Under the pieces are notes generated by a model, which saw nothing but the letters and a program-made list of their open reading frames with translations, was not told the DNA's origin and searched no databases. The position numbers and the translations under genes were made by a program. Shown piece after piece: positions 22,499-32,839 of a DNA stretch of 64,000 nt. Source of the DNA: Desmodus rotundus (taxonomy: Eukaryota; Chordata; Mammalia; Chiroptera; Phyllostomidae). The stretch's first letter is position 1. Every line of letters starts with the position of its first letter. The DNA lies in the NCBI RefSeq assembly GCF_022682495.2, contig NC_071399.1, positions 12,443,342-12,507,341 of the forward strand. The letters run 5' to 3'.

Positions 22499-22505
22499 CT
22501 TTGAT
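22499..22505 (+). promoter_or_regulatory. TCF/LEF-type motif upstream of FGF20 (distal)
   Basis: CTTTGAT within AAAGCTTTGATTTT, matching CTTTGWW. About 570 bp upstream of the predicted start site. FGF20 is a known Wnt/beta-catenin target; occupancy here is inference. Confidence 0.45.
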
Positions 22506-22544
22506 TTTCCTTTCATGTGTGTCTGGGCAGGTCTAAGCCTCAGG

Positions 22545-22712
22545 TAACGCCCTTTTTTCCTTTTCCCTCTCTTACCTTTCTTTGCACCTGTCCACTGCAG
22601 GCTCCCAGCAGCTCCCAAGGAGTCCAATTCTCCTCCTCTTCTCTCCTTTTCCATTCCTACCCATCCCCCTTCCAGTCTCCCCTCCCTCCCCACTTCCCCT
22701 TCTATATACCTG
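22545..22712. other. Polypyrimidine tract upstream of FGF20
   Basis: The plus strand is overwhelmingly C/T (for example the CCCTTCCAGTCTCCCCTCCC area at 22667-22686) for about 165 bp, 0.35-0.5 kb upstream of the predicted start site. Such tracts can be nucleosome-poor or form triplexes. Confidence 0.6.
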
Positions 22713-22761
22713 CCAAGCTGGGCTCCTTTTAGCAGCCATCTATCACTGCGAAGGAGCGCAC

Positions 22762-22769
22762 ATCAAAGG
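22762..22769 (-). promoter_or_regulatory. TCF/LEF-type motif upstream of FGF20 (proximal)
   Basis: ATCAAAGG, an exact (A/T)(A/T)CAAAGG match on the plus strand, that is CCTTTGAT on the minus strand. It lies about 280 bp upstream of the TATA-like box. Confidence 0.55.
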
Positions 22770-23041
22770 CGGTTGCACAGCAGCAGCCGAGCAGCATCAA
22801 GGTTGTTCCAAAGACAACCGCAAAGAGGGGCCTTGACTGCGCCTTTCCGAAGTTGCTGGCCAGCTTTGGCCAAGTGTGGGAATGATTTTTGCGACTGCAC
22901 GGATAGAAAACCGTCAAGGGCCCCTTTTGGTCACTTCCGAAGAGCAAAAACGTGTTGAGAGGAGGCCGGTTTAAGATTTCAAACAGAACCTCCCCAGCGC
23001 GCATGAAAGGACTTGATTAGCATATGTCAAGAGGACCTGCT

Positions 23042-23047
23042 TATATA
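23042..23047 (+). promoter_or_regulatory. FGF20: TATA-like box of FGF20
   Basis: TATATA in CTTATATACTC, 342 bp upstream of the start codon and just before the sequence becomes CpG-rich. It would place initiation near 23070-23078. Confidence 0.55.
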
Positions 23048-23071
23048 CTCGGTGTGTATGTACACAGGGCT

Positions 23072-23388
23072 GATCTGATCAGTTTGCGGAGTGGGAGCCC
23101 CAGCCCCCAGCCCCCTGTCCCAGCGTTGGCAGCGCGGCTATAGATGTTTCTGCAAAGCCAGCAGCCAGCTCCCACCTACCCAAGCAGAGAAGATCGCTCC
23201 AAGACAGCGAGAGCTTCCCGGCTCCCTCAGTGCAAAGTCCGTCCAGCGACCTCACGGGAGTAACCGGGCCTTAACTTTCTGCGCTTGTTTCGCTATAATT
23301 TTTCTTCATTCACCTCCCCATCCCCGCTACACTTTTTATTGGGGGTCTTTTGTTTCCCGGATACTCAGCGTCTCCCTCGCGCCCCACC
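23072..23388 (+). other. FGF20: Predicted 5' UTR of FGF20
   Basis: Interval between the start site inferred from the TATA-like box and the start codon. It contains one upstream ATG (23144). No splice signals were needed to reach the start codon. The left edge is an estimate. Confidence 0.5.
23144..23263 (+). other. Predicted upstream ORF in FGF20 leader, 39 codons
   Basis: ATG TTT CTG CAA opens a frame of 39 codons ending TAA at 23261-23263, 125 nt before the FGF20 ATG. The start context is weak (T at -3, T at +4), so leaky scanning is expected. Relevant only if transcription begins upstream of 23144. The peptide shows no recognisable motif. Confidence 0.4.
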
Positions 23389-23674
23389 ATGGCTCCCTTA
23401 ACCGAAGTCGGGGGCTTCCTGGGCGGCCTGGAGGGCTTGGGCCAGCAGGTGGGCTCGCACTTCCTGCTGCCTCCTGCGGGGGAGCGGCCACCTCTGCTGG
23501 GCGAGCGCCGGGGCGCGGCGGAGCGGGGCGTCCGCGGGGGGCCCGGGGCCGCGGAGCTGGCGCACCTGCACGGCATCCTGCGCCGCCGGCAGCTCTACTG
23601 CCGCACCGGCTTCCACCTGCAGATCCTGCCCGACGGCACCGTGCAGGGCACCCGGCAGGACCACAGCCTCTTCG
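23389..23674 (+). CDS. FGF20: FGF20 exon 1 coding part, residues 1-95 (fibroblast growth factor 20)
   Basis: FGF20 is a secreted ligand of the FGF9/16/20 subfamily acting through FGFR b/c isoforms with heparan sulfate; it has roles in inner ear, hair placode, kidney progenitor and dopaminergic neuron biology (family knowledge). The ATG lies in a strong Kozak context (CCCACCATGG). The product begins [20 protein letters not shown] and includes the hydrophobic N-terminal part that acts as an uncleaved secretion signal in this subfamily. A Gly/Arg/Ala-rich linker (about 30-56) follows. The beta-trefoil core starts near residue 60, with [20 protein letters not shown]. The exon ends ...HSLF plus one base of a Gly codon before GTACGT, giving a phase 1 intron. 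The three exons total 211 codons plus stop, the expected length, with no frameshift, so the gene looks functional. Confidence 0.98.
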
Positions 23675-24318
23675 GTACGTACCCGCGCCCCCACTCTGGC
23701 TCCTCTCCATCCCGTCCGCCTCCCTCCTTGCTTGCGCAGGGAGACAGGGCTGCGCGGAGCCGAGCCCCGGGACCCTTCCAGTGCGAGGTGTGGCTCGGGG
23801 CTGAAGCAAGCCAGCGCAGCGAACCCGAGGACTCATCCTCTCCCCGAGTTTAGGTCTGCTGCTGCGGGCGCTGGGGGCGGGAGGAGAGAGGGTGGGGGCT
23901 CCGCACACACTGGGCTTCCCAGCCCTTCCTGCAGTCTGGGATCTGGCTCGCACTACTTACCTCTCAGGCAGGTGTTTGAATTTGTTTGCTTTGTTTGTGT
24001 TACAGAAATCCCTATATTATTTCCTCCAACTTCCTCTCAGGTTTTCCCCAGGACCGTCTACCGTTTTTTTTTTTTTTTTTAATCAACAAAAATTAATACC
24101 AGGAAGCATCCCACTTCTTCAAGCACACCCCACAGTTATGCAGTGGACTATGCAGTCAGGGCTACTGCTCCGAGGCTCGCTCTTGCCTGGGATGCGAGCA
24201 CTTACGTGTCCACCTGGAGAAGGGAGGTGATCGCCTAAAGACGTAACAGACCAGGGCACCGTCGCCACTGGCAGGCTCACCTGGCAGCAGCCCTCTACGT
24301 CCTTAAAGTCCTATTTCG

Positions 24319-24343
24319 GTGTGTGCGTGTGTGTGTGTGTGTG

Positions 24344-24394
<51 letters not shown>
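24319..24394. repeat. Compound (GT)n(GA)n microsatellite in FGF20 intron 1
   Basis: An interrupted GT tract (24319-24344) is followed, after AT, by about 24 perfect GA units (24347-24394). It starts about 645 bp after exon 1. Confidence 0.98.
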
Positions 24395-24397
<3 letters not shown>

Positions 24398-24594
24398 CGC
24401 GCCTACCTGGCTACTGAGCATGCCCAGTCCTTCCGCCAAGCTCTTCTAGAAATTGTGAAACCCGAAAGCAAAGATCTTGGTGTTGACCGCACGTAAGAGG
24501 AAATGGGGAAGCGAAAGACGATATGGGTGGGAACACCCAGGGACAGGTTTCAGAATACCTCCAGCAGTGCCTGGGAGCAGAGGGGTTAAAGGAA

Positions 24595-24735
24595 AGAAAC
24601 AAGCGACTGATTGTTAAGACACTGGACTGGGAAACCATACGGTCTCTAACGCTAACTAGCTGTGTGATTAGACTGAACCTTAGTTTTCTTGACTGCACAA
24701 TGGTGGGGTTACATAGGTGGTCGCTTTAAGACGCT
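24595..24735 (+). repeat. MIR relic
   Basis: Sense MIR order: 'actggactgggaaaccatac', 'ctaactagctgtgtgattag', 'actgaaccttagttttcttg', 'actgcacaatggtggggtta'. Confidence 0.7.
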
Positions 24736-27700
24736 TTCCGGTTCTGACATCTCAGTATCTTTCCTCCACTGCAGAAGTTCTCATATTAGAGTTAACTGCC
24801 TAGCACTCTGAAAGGATTTTTGATCATCAAACGTGGCACATCATTGGAGAGAATCACTGGTGTTTTTTTTTTTTTTTTTAAGATACCATTTACTTGTCAG
24901 CGGCAGTGTGAAAGGGCTCAACGCGGTGTCGAGTTTCCTTTCCCTTGCTCAGCACTGTGGGATTCTCTGAGAACCTCCTCTCTAAATGGCCTTCTCTTAT
25001 CTTGTCCTCATCTCCTTGTTTCACCCTCATTCCTCTTTGGCTTCTAGTACTCATTAAAATTTGGAGAAGTGTAAATTTTGGGTTGAGTGGCGTTTGTCAC
25101 TCTAGATGTAGGAATGAGCATGTGGTGGTCATTTGGTAGCACTCAAAGGCTGAGAAAATTAACTTTGTAAAACCCATATGTTTGCAGCTTCCAGTGATCT
25201 CTTCCAAATTCCCATTGACTATGACTCAAGAGTGTCATGACCTAGTGGCCAACCTTGGGTCACTCTTGGAAAGTGGTTTCTAAATTAAAGAGGCTGCGAT
25301 TCTGATTCTAAAGAACTTTGCTGACACCAGGCAGCTCAGTTGTCTTGCCTTAAAGAATTACTGCCCTTCATTTGTGACAGGAAAATCCTCCAGCTACCAG
25401 AAGATTTAGAAATGGACACAAATGTGTTAAGGCCTATTAGTAGACCAGGTGGGAGTTAAGCTTAGGAAATATTCAGGCTTCCCCCTGTGAAAATGTAGCC
25501 TTGGAAATTCTGCTTTTAAGACACTTGTAATTCAACTGTAATCTCGCCAAGATAAGGGAGGCTTCTTCCACTTTGTGTCTCTTTACAAGACTGACCCTAT
25601 TAGAAGAGATCGGCAAATATTTGTAGACTTGATAACTCTCAATAAACTGGTATTTCAATCCATTCCTTAAGAAATGAAGACTGTATATCAGAATTACTAT
25701 CTTACTAGAATTTTTTTTTTGGCTAAAAATTTGTGTAAGTATTTAGTAATTGCCAAAATATGACTGAGACTGATTTTGTGCTGGTCTGTCACTCTGTGGT
25801 GGGGGGCTCCATATCAACACAAAATATTTAGTGTCACACAAAGACAAGATAACCCAGATTAGTCTGGCAGCCTAAAGGACTGCACAGACTCTGCGATGCG
25901 TTAGAGCGCATCCTGGTGGCCTCTGATAGTTCAGACATCATCATTAACGACAAAGGAGTGTAGGTAAGAAGAAAGTTTATGTTTAATGTGTACAATACTA
26001 TATGCTTCTTTCTCTCTTTGCCTTCTATCCTAGTGTCTCAATTACTAATTAGGGATCTTTTTTTGTTTTTTATATTCATTTCTGTGTCATTAAAAAAATT
26101 TTTGAAAAACCTTAAGATTGGCTTTTTCAGATGCAAAAGTAAATTAACATGTTTGATAATTTATGCTGATTTGGCCATAATTAAATAAAAAGTTCAGAAT
26201 CCTGGATTTTAAATTTTCAAACCACATCAATGACAGAAAGGTCCCAGTGAGGTTAAAATAATTTCCTATCAGAGTTAGCTCCGTATTTATAATAGAGTTT
26301 CTCTGCACAGTAGTACAGTAGGAAGACTTTACCTAATACATAAACATGGAGTCATTACTTAAAAAAAAAAAAAAGCTTAGCCTGAGATCAAACATAGTTC
26401 TTTAAAGGCTTTTCCTTTATTCTCCCCTCTTCTCCATACATTTGTCTGATGTGGTTGCATTGTGGGTTGACTCACCTGTTTATTATGATTTTTAAAAAGG
26501 CTGGCTTTGAAAATGATACCAGAAAGACAAAGTACCTCCAAGTCTTTTTATGGGACACTGGGCATTAGAAAATCTATCTAAAATCCGTGATTACCTCTTA
26601 AGGAAAGTTTTTCATGTCTACTCTTTGTGAAGGAATTAGCTTAGTTGCCACCTCATATTATAAATAAGAAAGACTTGTCAAATCTCATTTAAGAATCAAA
26701 TGATTACAAATTACTATGTGGTATACTATTTCCTTGAGGAGAAAAAGGATCAGAATTAAAAAGTGTGGCTAAAATCTTTAAGGAGAACACAAAAACACAT
26801 AACCCTTTTCCCATCAACCCTATAAGCCATTGCAAAATTATTTATACCTGGTTATGTATGAAGTTTTAGATGTTATTTAATAAAGTTAAAATATTGAATA
26901 TAATTATTCTAAGAATATATGTAATTTTTTATCTTTCTACAACTACATATTTTTAAAAACGAGATAGCATTATCTTAAGATGAGAATTAGAATACAGGTG
27001 ATTTTAGTTGTGCAAGAAAAATAAATACTTTATAAGATCTGTTATATAGCTGGTCTATATGCAAATGAACCATATTTTCTTGTATTGAAAACTGGTTCTA
27101 TTATACATCCTAATCAGTTAATCAGTTCCTGTTCTTTGAAAGACAGGAGCATCTTAATGTAAATCAGATCCTTAAAGAGAATTAAGTTACATGTGAGCCA
27201 TAGTATCCTTTTCAATTTGAACTTAACATTCAATACAACTTCAAGTAATTATATATTTGTAAGTATATCCTGGATGAAATTCCATTAACACATCTACTTC
27301 TACCAATCATGATTTGCCTGATATTTTTATTTCTAATATGAATCACTCATTGATGAGCTTAGCAGTAAATTTAATTGATGTTTACTCCCTACCTCTGTAT
27401 TTGTCATTATAATGGCCATCCTAAAAAGTCCCTGTCTTCCTGCTATATCTTATCTTCTCTCTGCCTTAGCCTCTCAATTAGGGACACTGACTCTTTCAAG
27501 CCACTTATAGACTATTTAGTAGTGTATTGTTACTTTCAGATCCTTGATACCTCTAGTGTTCTACGTGATCTTCTAATAGTTTGAAAGAGCTCATTTGAGC
27601 TCTTAAGCATCTACATTTAGAGCTTAAGAATCTACATTTCTGCCAAAGAATTAAGTAGGCTCTGGACAGAACAGAGTCCTCCGTATTAGCAAATAGCTAG

Positions 27701-28274
27701 ATTTTGTACTTTCCCTTGGACTTGGGAACATCACGTGTCCAAATAGAAGCTTGCACAATAAAGCAAGAAATGACTTAAAAGCAAGAGTCAGGTTAAATGG
27801 TGCACATTTATATTGTTTGTAGAGCTTAAGAGAGGGTGAAGGGGTGAAGGAAGAAAGCTATTGAGGAAGGAAGTTGCAAGTACAGAAAGTATGTCTATAT
27901 ACTTTTCCAGCAGAGTCTAAGAGGAAGAACAAGACAAAAACATTAGTCCAAAGGTTAGAAAAGGAGTGTTGCAGAGGTAAGCATTAAGGTTTTCCTTTTT
28001 TTTGCCCCTATGGTATTTTAGTGTATTAAGTGGAAAGTTTTGGACACTAGTTTACCTTCTGATGAATGAAAATGATTCTGGAAAGTTACTGATAGAAAAA
28101 TCGATTTTCATGCTAAATTCTTGGCATTTGCCTACCACATTTAGTGAATTATGAAGTTCTTTTGTGTCTTTGAATTATAAAATTTACTTTTAAAAATCAT
28201 GTGACAGAAAACAGCATATCATATAATCTATAAAGTTTTGAAACCACTGTATTGTCTTCGAAAAACAGGGTCCT

Positions 28275-28450
28275 GAACTAGAAACTTTGATCAGGGCTCA
28301 GAAGTGGGGTTCAGCTCTGGGTTCTATGAGTTACAAATGTCACGACCTTAGGTTTAGTCACTAAACCTTCTGAGCCTCAGTTTCCTTATATGTTCCTTTT
28401 ATGTAAATAGGGATAATAATATCTCCATACCTATGTTAGGGGCCTGTTTT
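28275..28450 (+). repeat. MIR relic
   Basis: Sense MIR: 'ttcagctctgggttctatga', 'cacgaccttaggtttagtca', 'ctgagcctcagtttccttat', 'gggataataatatctccata'. Confidence 0.8.
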
Positions 28451-28659
28451 TAAGGACCAGGTAGAAAATGTAAATAGAAGACTCATAAACTATAAAATAC
28501 TAACATACCCATACAAGATATATTGCTTGCAGCTAGAGAAAGATGGACTTGATTCATAGTGAGCAAAAAAAAATCCCACATAAGTATAATTAATAAAACA
28601 TGGTTATAATTAACTCATGACATCACAGACAACTAGGAACACCTCTATTAATTTATGAT

Positions 28660-28970
28660 AATAATAGCTTCCATTTGTAGAATGCCTAAATGTGTCCGTC
28701 CTTACCTCTCTCCTGTAGGAGGCATTTCACCCAATTTGCATGTGAGGAAACTGAGGTTCAATTGACTTGCATAGTCCAAACCTAGGTCAGTCTGGTTTAC
28801 GGTTTTATACCCTTAACATTATACCTCGATGAGCACTTTTTCTTTCTAGTGGCTTTCCCATCTATAAAGTAGGAGAATCATCATCATAAGATGATTGTAC
28901 AGCACTTTTTAGTTTACAAAGGACTCTCACGTACATCATTGTATGTAGCAATATTGCTATACCGCTGTTC
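28660..28970 (-). repeat. MIR relics
   Basis: Antisense MIR order: 'gcatttcacccaatttgcat', 'gtgaggaaactgaggttcaa', 'ccaaacctaggtcagtctgg'. A second related fragment near 28895-28965 begins 'acagcactttttagtttaca'. They end only about 50 bp before FGF20 exon 2. Confidence 0.65.
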
Positions 28971-29020
28971 GGAAGATTTTAATTAATAAATCCAAATCAC
29001 TGTTTTGTTTATAAATTTAG

Positions 29021-29124
29021 GTATCCTGGAATTCATCAGTGTGGCAGTGGGACTGGTCAGTATCAGAGGCGTGGACAGTGGCCTTTACCTGGGAATGAAT
29101 GACAAAGGAGAACTCTATGGATCG
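29021..29124 (+). CDS. FGF20: FGF20 exon 2, residues 96-130
   Basis: 104-nt exon between acceptor ATAAATTTAG and donor GTATGT. It completes Gly96 split with exon 1 and encodes [20 protein letters not shown], then [14 protein letters not shown], the conserved middle of the FGF beta-trefoil. It starts the FGF family signature (Gly125 onward). 286 + 104 nt is 130 whole codons, so the next intron is phase 0. The acceptor pyrimidine tract is weak (TGTTTTGTTTATAAATTTAG), as can occur for short exons. Confidence 0.98.
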
Positions 29125-30886
29125 GTATGTATTTTTAAAAAATTGTGTAATTCATAACACAATGACTATCCATTTTGTAAGTAAAATATCTACTAATAAT
29201 GCATTTCTGAAGAAATATACAAAATATGCTTATATACAGATTAAACATTTATATCGTGATATGTGTCTATGTGTCTGGGAAATAGTATAGTATGTCAGTT
29301 TTATTTTCTAAACCCTAAAGCCATACATACCGCTTACAGCTCACTACTTTCCCCTGGCCATTATCTTGGGTCTTTCTTCTCCATGTTTTGATCACTCCCA
29401 CTAAAGATGGAGAAAATGAGAGCATTTTCTTTCTGCCATGTTAGATTCTCTTCACCTTTACACTCATTTAACGTAAAACTTCTCTACTCATTATCTTCTA
29501 TAGCCAAGTATATATCCCTTACTTGCTGATCTTTGTATGCAGGGAAAGAATGAATGAAATCTTAAGATTACTGCAAGATGCAACAGATAATGGTAACCAC
29601 ACCAGTTTGACCATATATGCAGCCTTGATAATTACAATAGTCATGAGCTTGTTCAGAGTTGCATTGTACATTTGTGGGTCTACTGTAAATGTTTTTAAAT
29701 ATGGGGCTTAAAGCAAATATTTCAGGTTCATGTTTTACCAATATGAGAAGTATTTTTAGAACAATCCAAGAATTAGAGAAACAGGATAATATCAAACTCA
29801 ATCTGCAACAAAATACAGATTTTTCTCTTTCACTGGTAATATTTTTTATTTGTTCACAATTGCTGATAAAATTTTAAGAAAATTGATAAAGTGTAATTGT
29901 GTGCCATTCTCCCATCCATGTGCTCATATGAAATCACTTCATAAAGTCAAAGTCTCTAAGAATTTACCAAGACAATTACTTTTTGTGATTTAGCTGATGG
30001 CACTGGCTGGTACCTTGTTTTCCTTAAAATCTCAACTGAGACCACAATGTGTAGTTAGGATCGCAATATACACTGATAAAAATTGGTTATAGTATCTCAG
30101 TAAGTGGTATTCCATTTAATATCTGTCCTTTGTAAGGACAAGCCTTGTCCCTTCCAGACTTTCTGTCAGCTCAGAAGAAAGAGAAATACTACATTGTGTG
30201 ATCATCCTACGTATAGAATTACAATTGATGGAGAAAAACATGCACATAATTTTCCCTCTTCATGTATGTGTTGGATTAAAAAAATTAACTGTGGTTCTTC
30301 CCTTAGAATAATATACAGCCCATTTTGAAGAAACAAGAAATCACTGGGCTTTTATACCACATTTACCAAATAATAACTTCCAGATCAAAGTTAAGCATGG
30401 GGAATGTATCATCAAACAATTAATAAATTTATAAAGTGAAGATAGATGATTTAAAGTGATGATTTAAATTAGGTATTGGATGTTAGGAAGATCTTGAAAT
30501 GTTTCAAGATATATTAGAGACTTTCTACCCAGAACTTTGGCACCTAATGATGGAACAAGATAAACTCCAGGCCTGCCTGGTGGTGGTAGTACTAGAAGGG
30601 AAATAAAATAGAGCATGAGAAAGTTCAGAATATTGTCTAAATATTTGAAAATAAAATTGAGAATTCACATTAAACAAAGTTCCTTGAACTGAACTGCTGG
30701 GAGAAAGAATTCCAGATACATAAGAACTAAAAGCAAAATAAAGTAAAAACAATTTAATCTTTCTCCTTTCTTGCCAAGGATATAATTATAGGCAAAGAAA
30801 TCAAAAGACAAAGTTGAGATTTTTCTAAAAAAATTCTCTCAAAGGTTTTTATTTTTTTTTAATGGTCGTTATCTTCTCTCTTTTAG
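29125..30886 (+). other. FGF20: FGF20 intron 2
   Basis: 1762 bp, phase 0, donor GTATGT, acceptor TCTTCTCTCTTTTAG. AT-rich; no repeat family or embedded gene was recognised. Confidence 0.95.
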
Positions 30887-31132
30887 GAGAAACTGACTTC
30901 TGAATGCATCTTTAGGGAGCAATTTGAAGAGAACTGGTATAATACCTATTCATCCAACATATACAAACACGGAGACACCGGCCGCAGGTATTTTGTGGCA
31001 CTTAACAAGGACGGAACTCCCAGGGACGGTGCCAGATCTAAAAGGCATCAGAAATTTACACATTTCCTGCCTAGACCAGTGGACCCAGAAAGAGTGCCTG
31101 CATTGTATAAGGACATCCTCATATACACCTGA
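30887..31132 (+). CDS. FGF20: FGF20 exon 3, residues 131-211 and stop
   Basis: Opens [20 protein letters not shown] and completes the FGF signature (Gly125 to Glu141 with Cys137 across the exon 2/3 junction). It continues with [20 protein letters not shown] and the basic heparin-binding region [20 protein letters not shown]. It ends LYKDILIYT and TGA. The strong acceptor CTCTCTTTTAG precedes it. The frame is intact from exon 1, so a full-length ligand is predicted. The C-terminal LYKDILIYT seems to differ slightly from what I recall of other mammals, which is minor. Confidence 0.98.
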   Translation, partial: EKLTSECIFREQFEENWYNTYSSNIYKHGDTGRRYFVALNKDGTPRDGARSKRHQKFTHFLPRPVDPERVPALYKDILIYT

Positions 31133-31697
31133 AGTGCGATAGTTTCTTTACTGAAGAACCAAACCACAACCATTCTTTCTTATCACAGTTCCCACGGTAA
31201 AATAATAACCCAGCAAGACATTCAGAATGGTACAGAGCCTATTTTCCACCGGGAGACTGAATTTGGAAAGAATCCTGAAGTCAAACAAACAAACATATTT
31301 TGACTTGACCTAGATCAAGGTCCCTCTTTATCAGTGGATTAGGTTCCCCAGGGGCACTGGCTCGGTCCTTACTAGCAGATGGAAGCGGAAACCTGTTACA
31401 CTGTGCATGATGGGAACCCCACTCAGTTTGCTGCTCCGGTGCTTCACCTCTCTGGAATATGTTTACTTTAAAAGTTACATTAAAAACAGATACTTCATGT
31501 TGAAGAAATGGACTGACACAGCTGGCCAGGATTACGGCTCATCTATGTTAAGGACCTTGAAGGATTTTGCAGGTTATGGCATTCTCGGTAAAAAACCTGG
31601 GTGAAACATGGACCATGAAACATGCCACAGCAAGACGGGACATTTTTTAAAGGATGGACCTATTTATACATTCTCAATTTGCAAATATTTATTATAT

Positions 31698-31706
31698 ATT
31701 TATTTA
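31698..31706 (+). promoter_or_regulatory. AU-rich element in FGF20 3' UTR
   Basis: ATTTATTTA nonamer within a long A/T stretch (31684-31712), the class of element bound by mRNA-destabilising proteins. Confidence 0.55.
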
Positions 31707-31871
31707 TTAAAGAGTTTATTTTTTACTGCTATATGAAGATGTTACAAAGAGAAAAAAACAAGAAAAATCCCTTTATAGTGCCATTATTTTGTTCTGGTGT
31801 CTTTGTCTGTAAAGAAGACATCTTTATTACAATAATTAAAGATAGCATAAGATCTTGAGTTTCTTTTCAAA

Positions 31872-31877
31872 AATAAA
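31872..31877 (+). terminator. FGF20: FGF20 polyadenylation signal
   Basis: Canonical AATAAA, followed within 40 nt by ATATTTTTTGCAG, a plausible downstream U-rich element. Confidence 0.65.
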
Positions 31878-31895
31878 GTATAGCATAGATTATAT

Positions 31896-32309
31896 ATTTT
31901 TTGCAGTCAATTGCTTTCTAAATGTAATATTGGTTCCTTTGACCTAGAAAAATGCTTTATCAATTTGTATTGAATCCAACACACATTCAAAAGGGAATTA
32001 AACATTTTTATATTATGTTTTGGCTTCATTCCTTTTCTGGTCAAAGTCTACTTGTATAGCATAATTTTTCAAATGACAAAATTTTAAGTTTCCTAGAGAA
32101 AACCTCCAGTACTTAGAGAACTTCTAATGTTGAAGATTATCAAACATTATGGGCAAATCACACACATTTTTTTTTTTTTGATTCAGTGTGAAAAGACCAT
32201 TTCTTTTACCCACTATGATCACAGAAAGAATGGATCTTAGTCATACCACCAGTAACAATGGTACGGCTCCATCTGCTTATCTGAGTCTGGTATCTCTTCC
32301 GTTCTATCT
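31896..32309. other. Sequence just downstream of FGF20, unannotated
   Basis: AT-rich with a T run near 32168-32180. Nothing named. Confidence 0.5.
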
Positions 32310-32700
32310 CCTAGTCAGTCATTTACCCAGGAAATACCCATTAAAGCCTGCTATCCAGAAGATGCTCTTTGGCGCAATTTGGTGATCAAGAGGGAGGCGG
32401 GTCCTGCATCATGGAGCTTAACGTCTAGTAGGGAAGCAGATGGTAAACAAACTAATACATCCCATAATTGTGAATTGTGACATGCTCTGGGAGGAAAACA
32501 AGGCTCAGACACAGAAAAAAGAGAACAAATTTTGGTGGGATGAGTCCAAGAAGGTTTCTCTAGAGAGGTGACATTTTTGATGGGCCTTAAAGAATAGCAA
32601 GGCAAAGAGGAGAACGAGAGCCTCACAGGAAGAGGACACCATGAGTCTGGAGGCCTGACGGCACAGAAGGGCTTTGGGGATGGAACTTCCTGGTCAGTTG
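32310..32700 (-). mobile_element. L2 LINE relic
   Basis: Plus strand shows antisense L2 order: 'catcatggagcttaacgtct' and 'agtagggaagcagatggtaa', 'aaggtttctctagagaggtg', 'acatttttgatgggcctt', 'agaatagcaaggcaaa', then a feature-poor end. No coding potential. Confidence 0.65.
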
Positions 32701-32839
32701 ACAGATGAGTTTAGGAAGCTGTGCAGATACAAACCCTGTAGGTCCCCTGTGTGAGGTTTATTGGCTTCTGCTCTATGGTTGTCAATGCCACCACTACCCT
32801 GAGATGAGCCATTGTCACGGGGCTGTGGTAATGGTAACG

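Larger units (their letters stand above)
23060..23900 (+). promoter_or_regulatory. FGF20: CpG island over FGF20 5' end and exon 1
   Basis: GC- and CpG-rich block covering the leader, exon 1 and the first part of intron 1; densest at 23470-23830. It also produces several long spurious open frames on both strands. Confidence 0.85.
23675..29020 (+). other. FGF20: FGF20 intron 1
   Basis: 5346 bp, phase 1, donor GTACGT, acceptor ATAAATTTAG. It contains the end of the CpG island, a GT/GA microsatellite and several MIR relics. 24760-28270 is mostly AT-rich sequence in which I recognise nothing; a patch at 25860-25950 (CTGCGATGCGTTAGAGCGCA) is relatively CpG-containing. Confidence 0.95.
31133..31895 (+). 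other. FGF20: FGF20 3' UTR (predicted)
   Basis: AU-rich sequence following the stop codon, with an AU-rich element at 31698-31706 and a polyadenylation signal at 31872-31877. The end is estimated from that signal and the T-rich stretch after it. Later AATTAAA-type hexamers (about 31994) could give a longer form. Confidence 0.65.

Noticed and set aside
23091..23804. 237-codon plus-strand frame across the FGF20 leader
   Set aside because: Different frame from FGF20 with no conserved motif; runs through the splice donor region.
23336..23953. 205-codon minus-strand frame opposite FGF20 exon 1
   Set aside because: Arg/Pro/Ala-rich shadow of the CpG island; no family resemblance.
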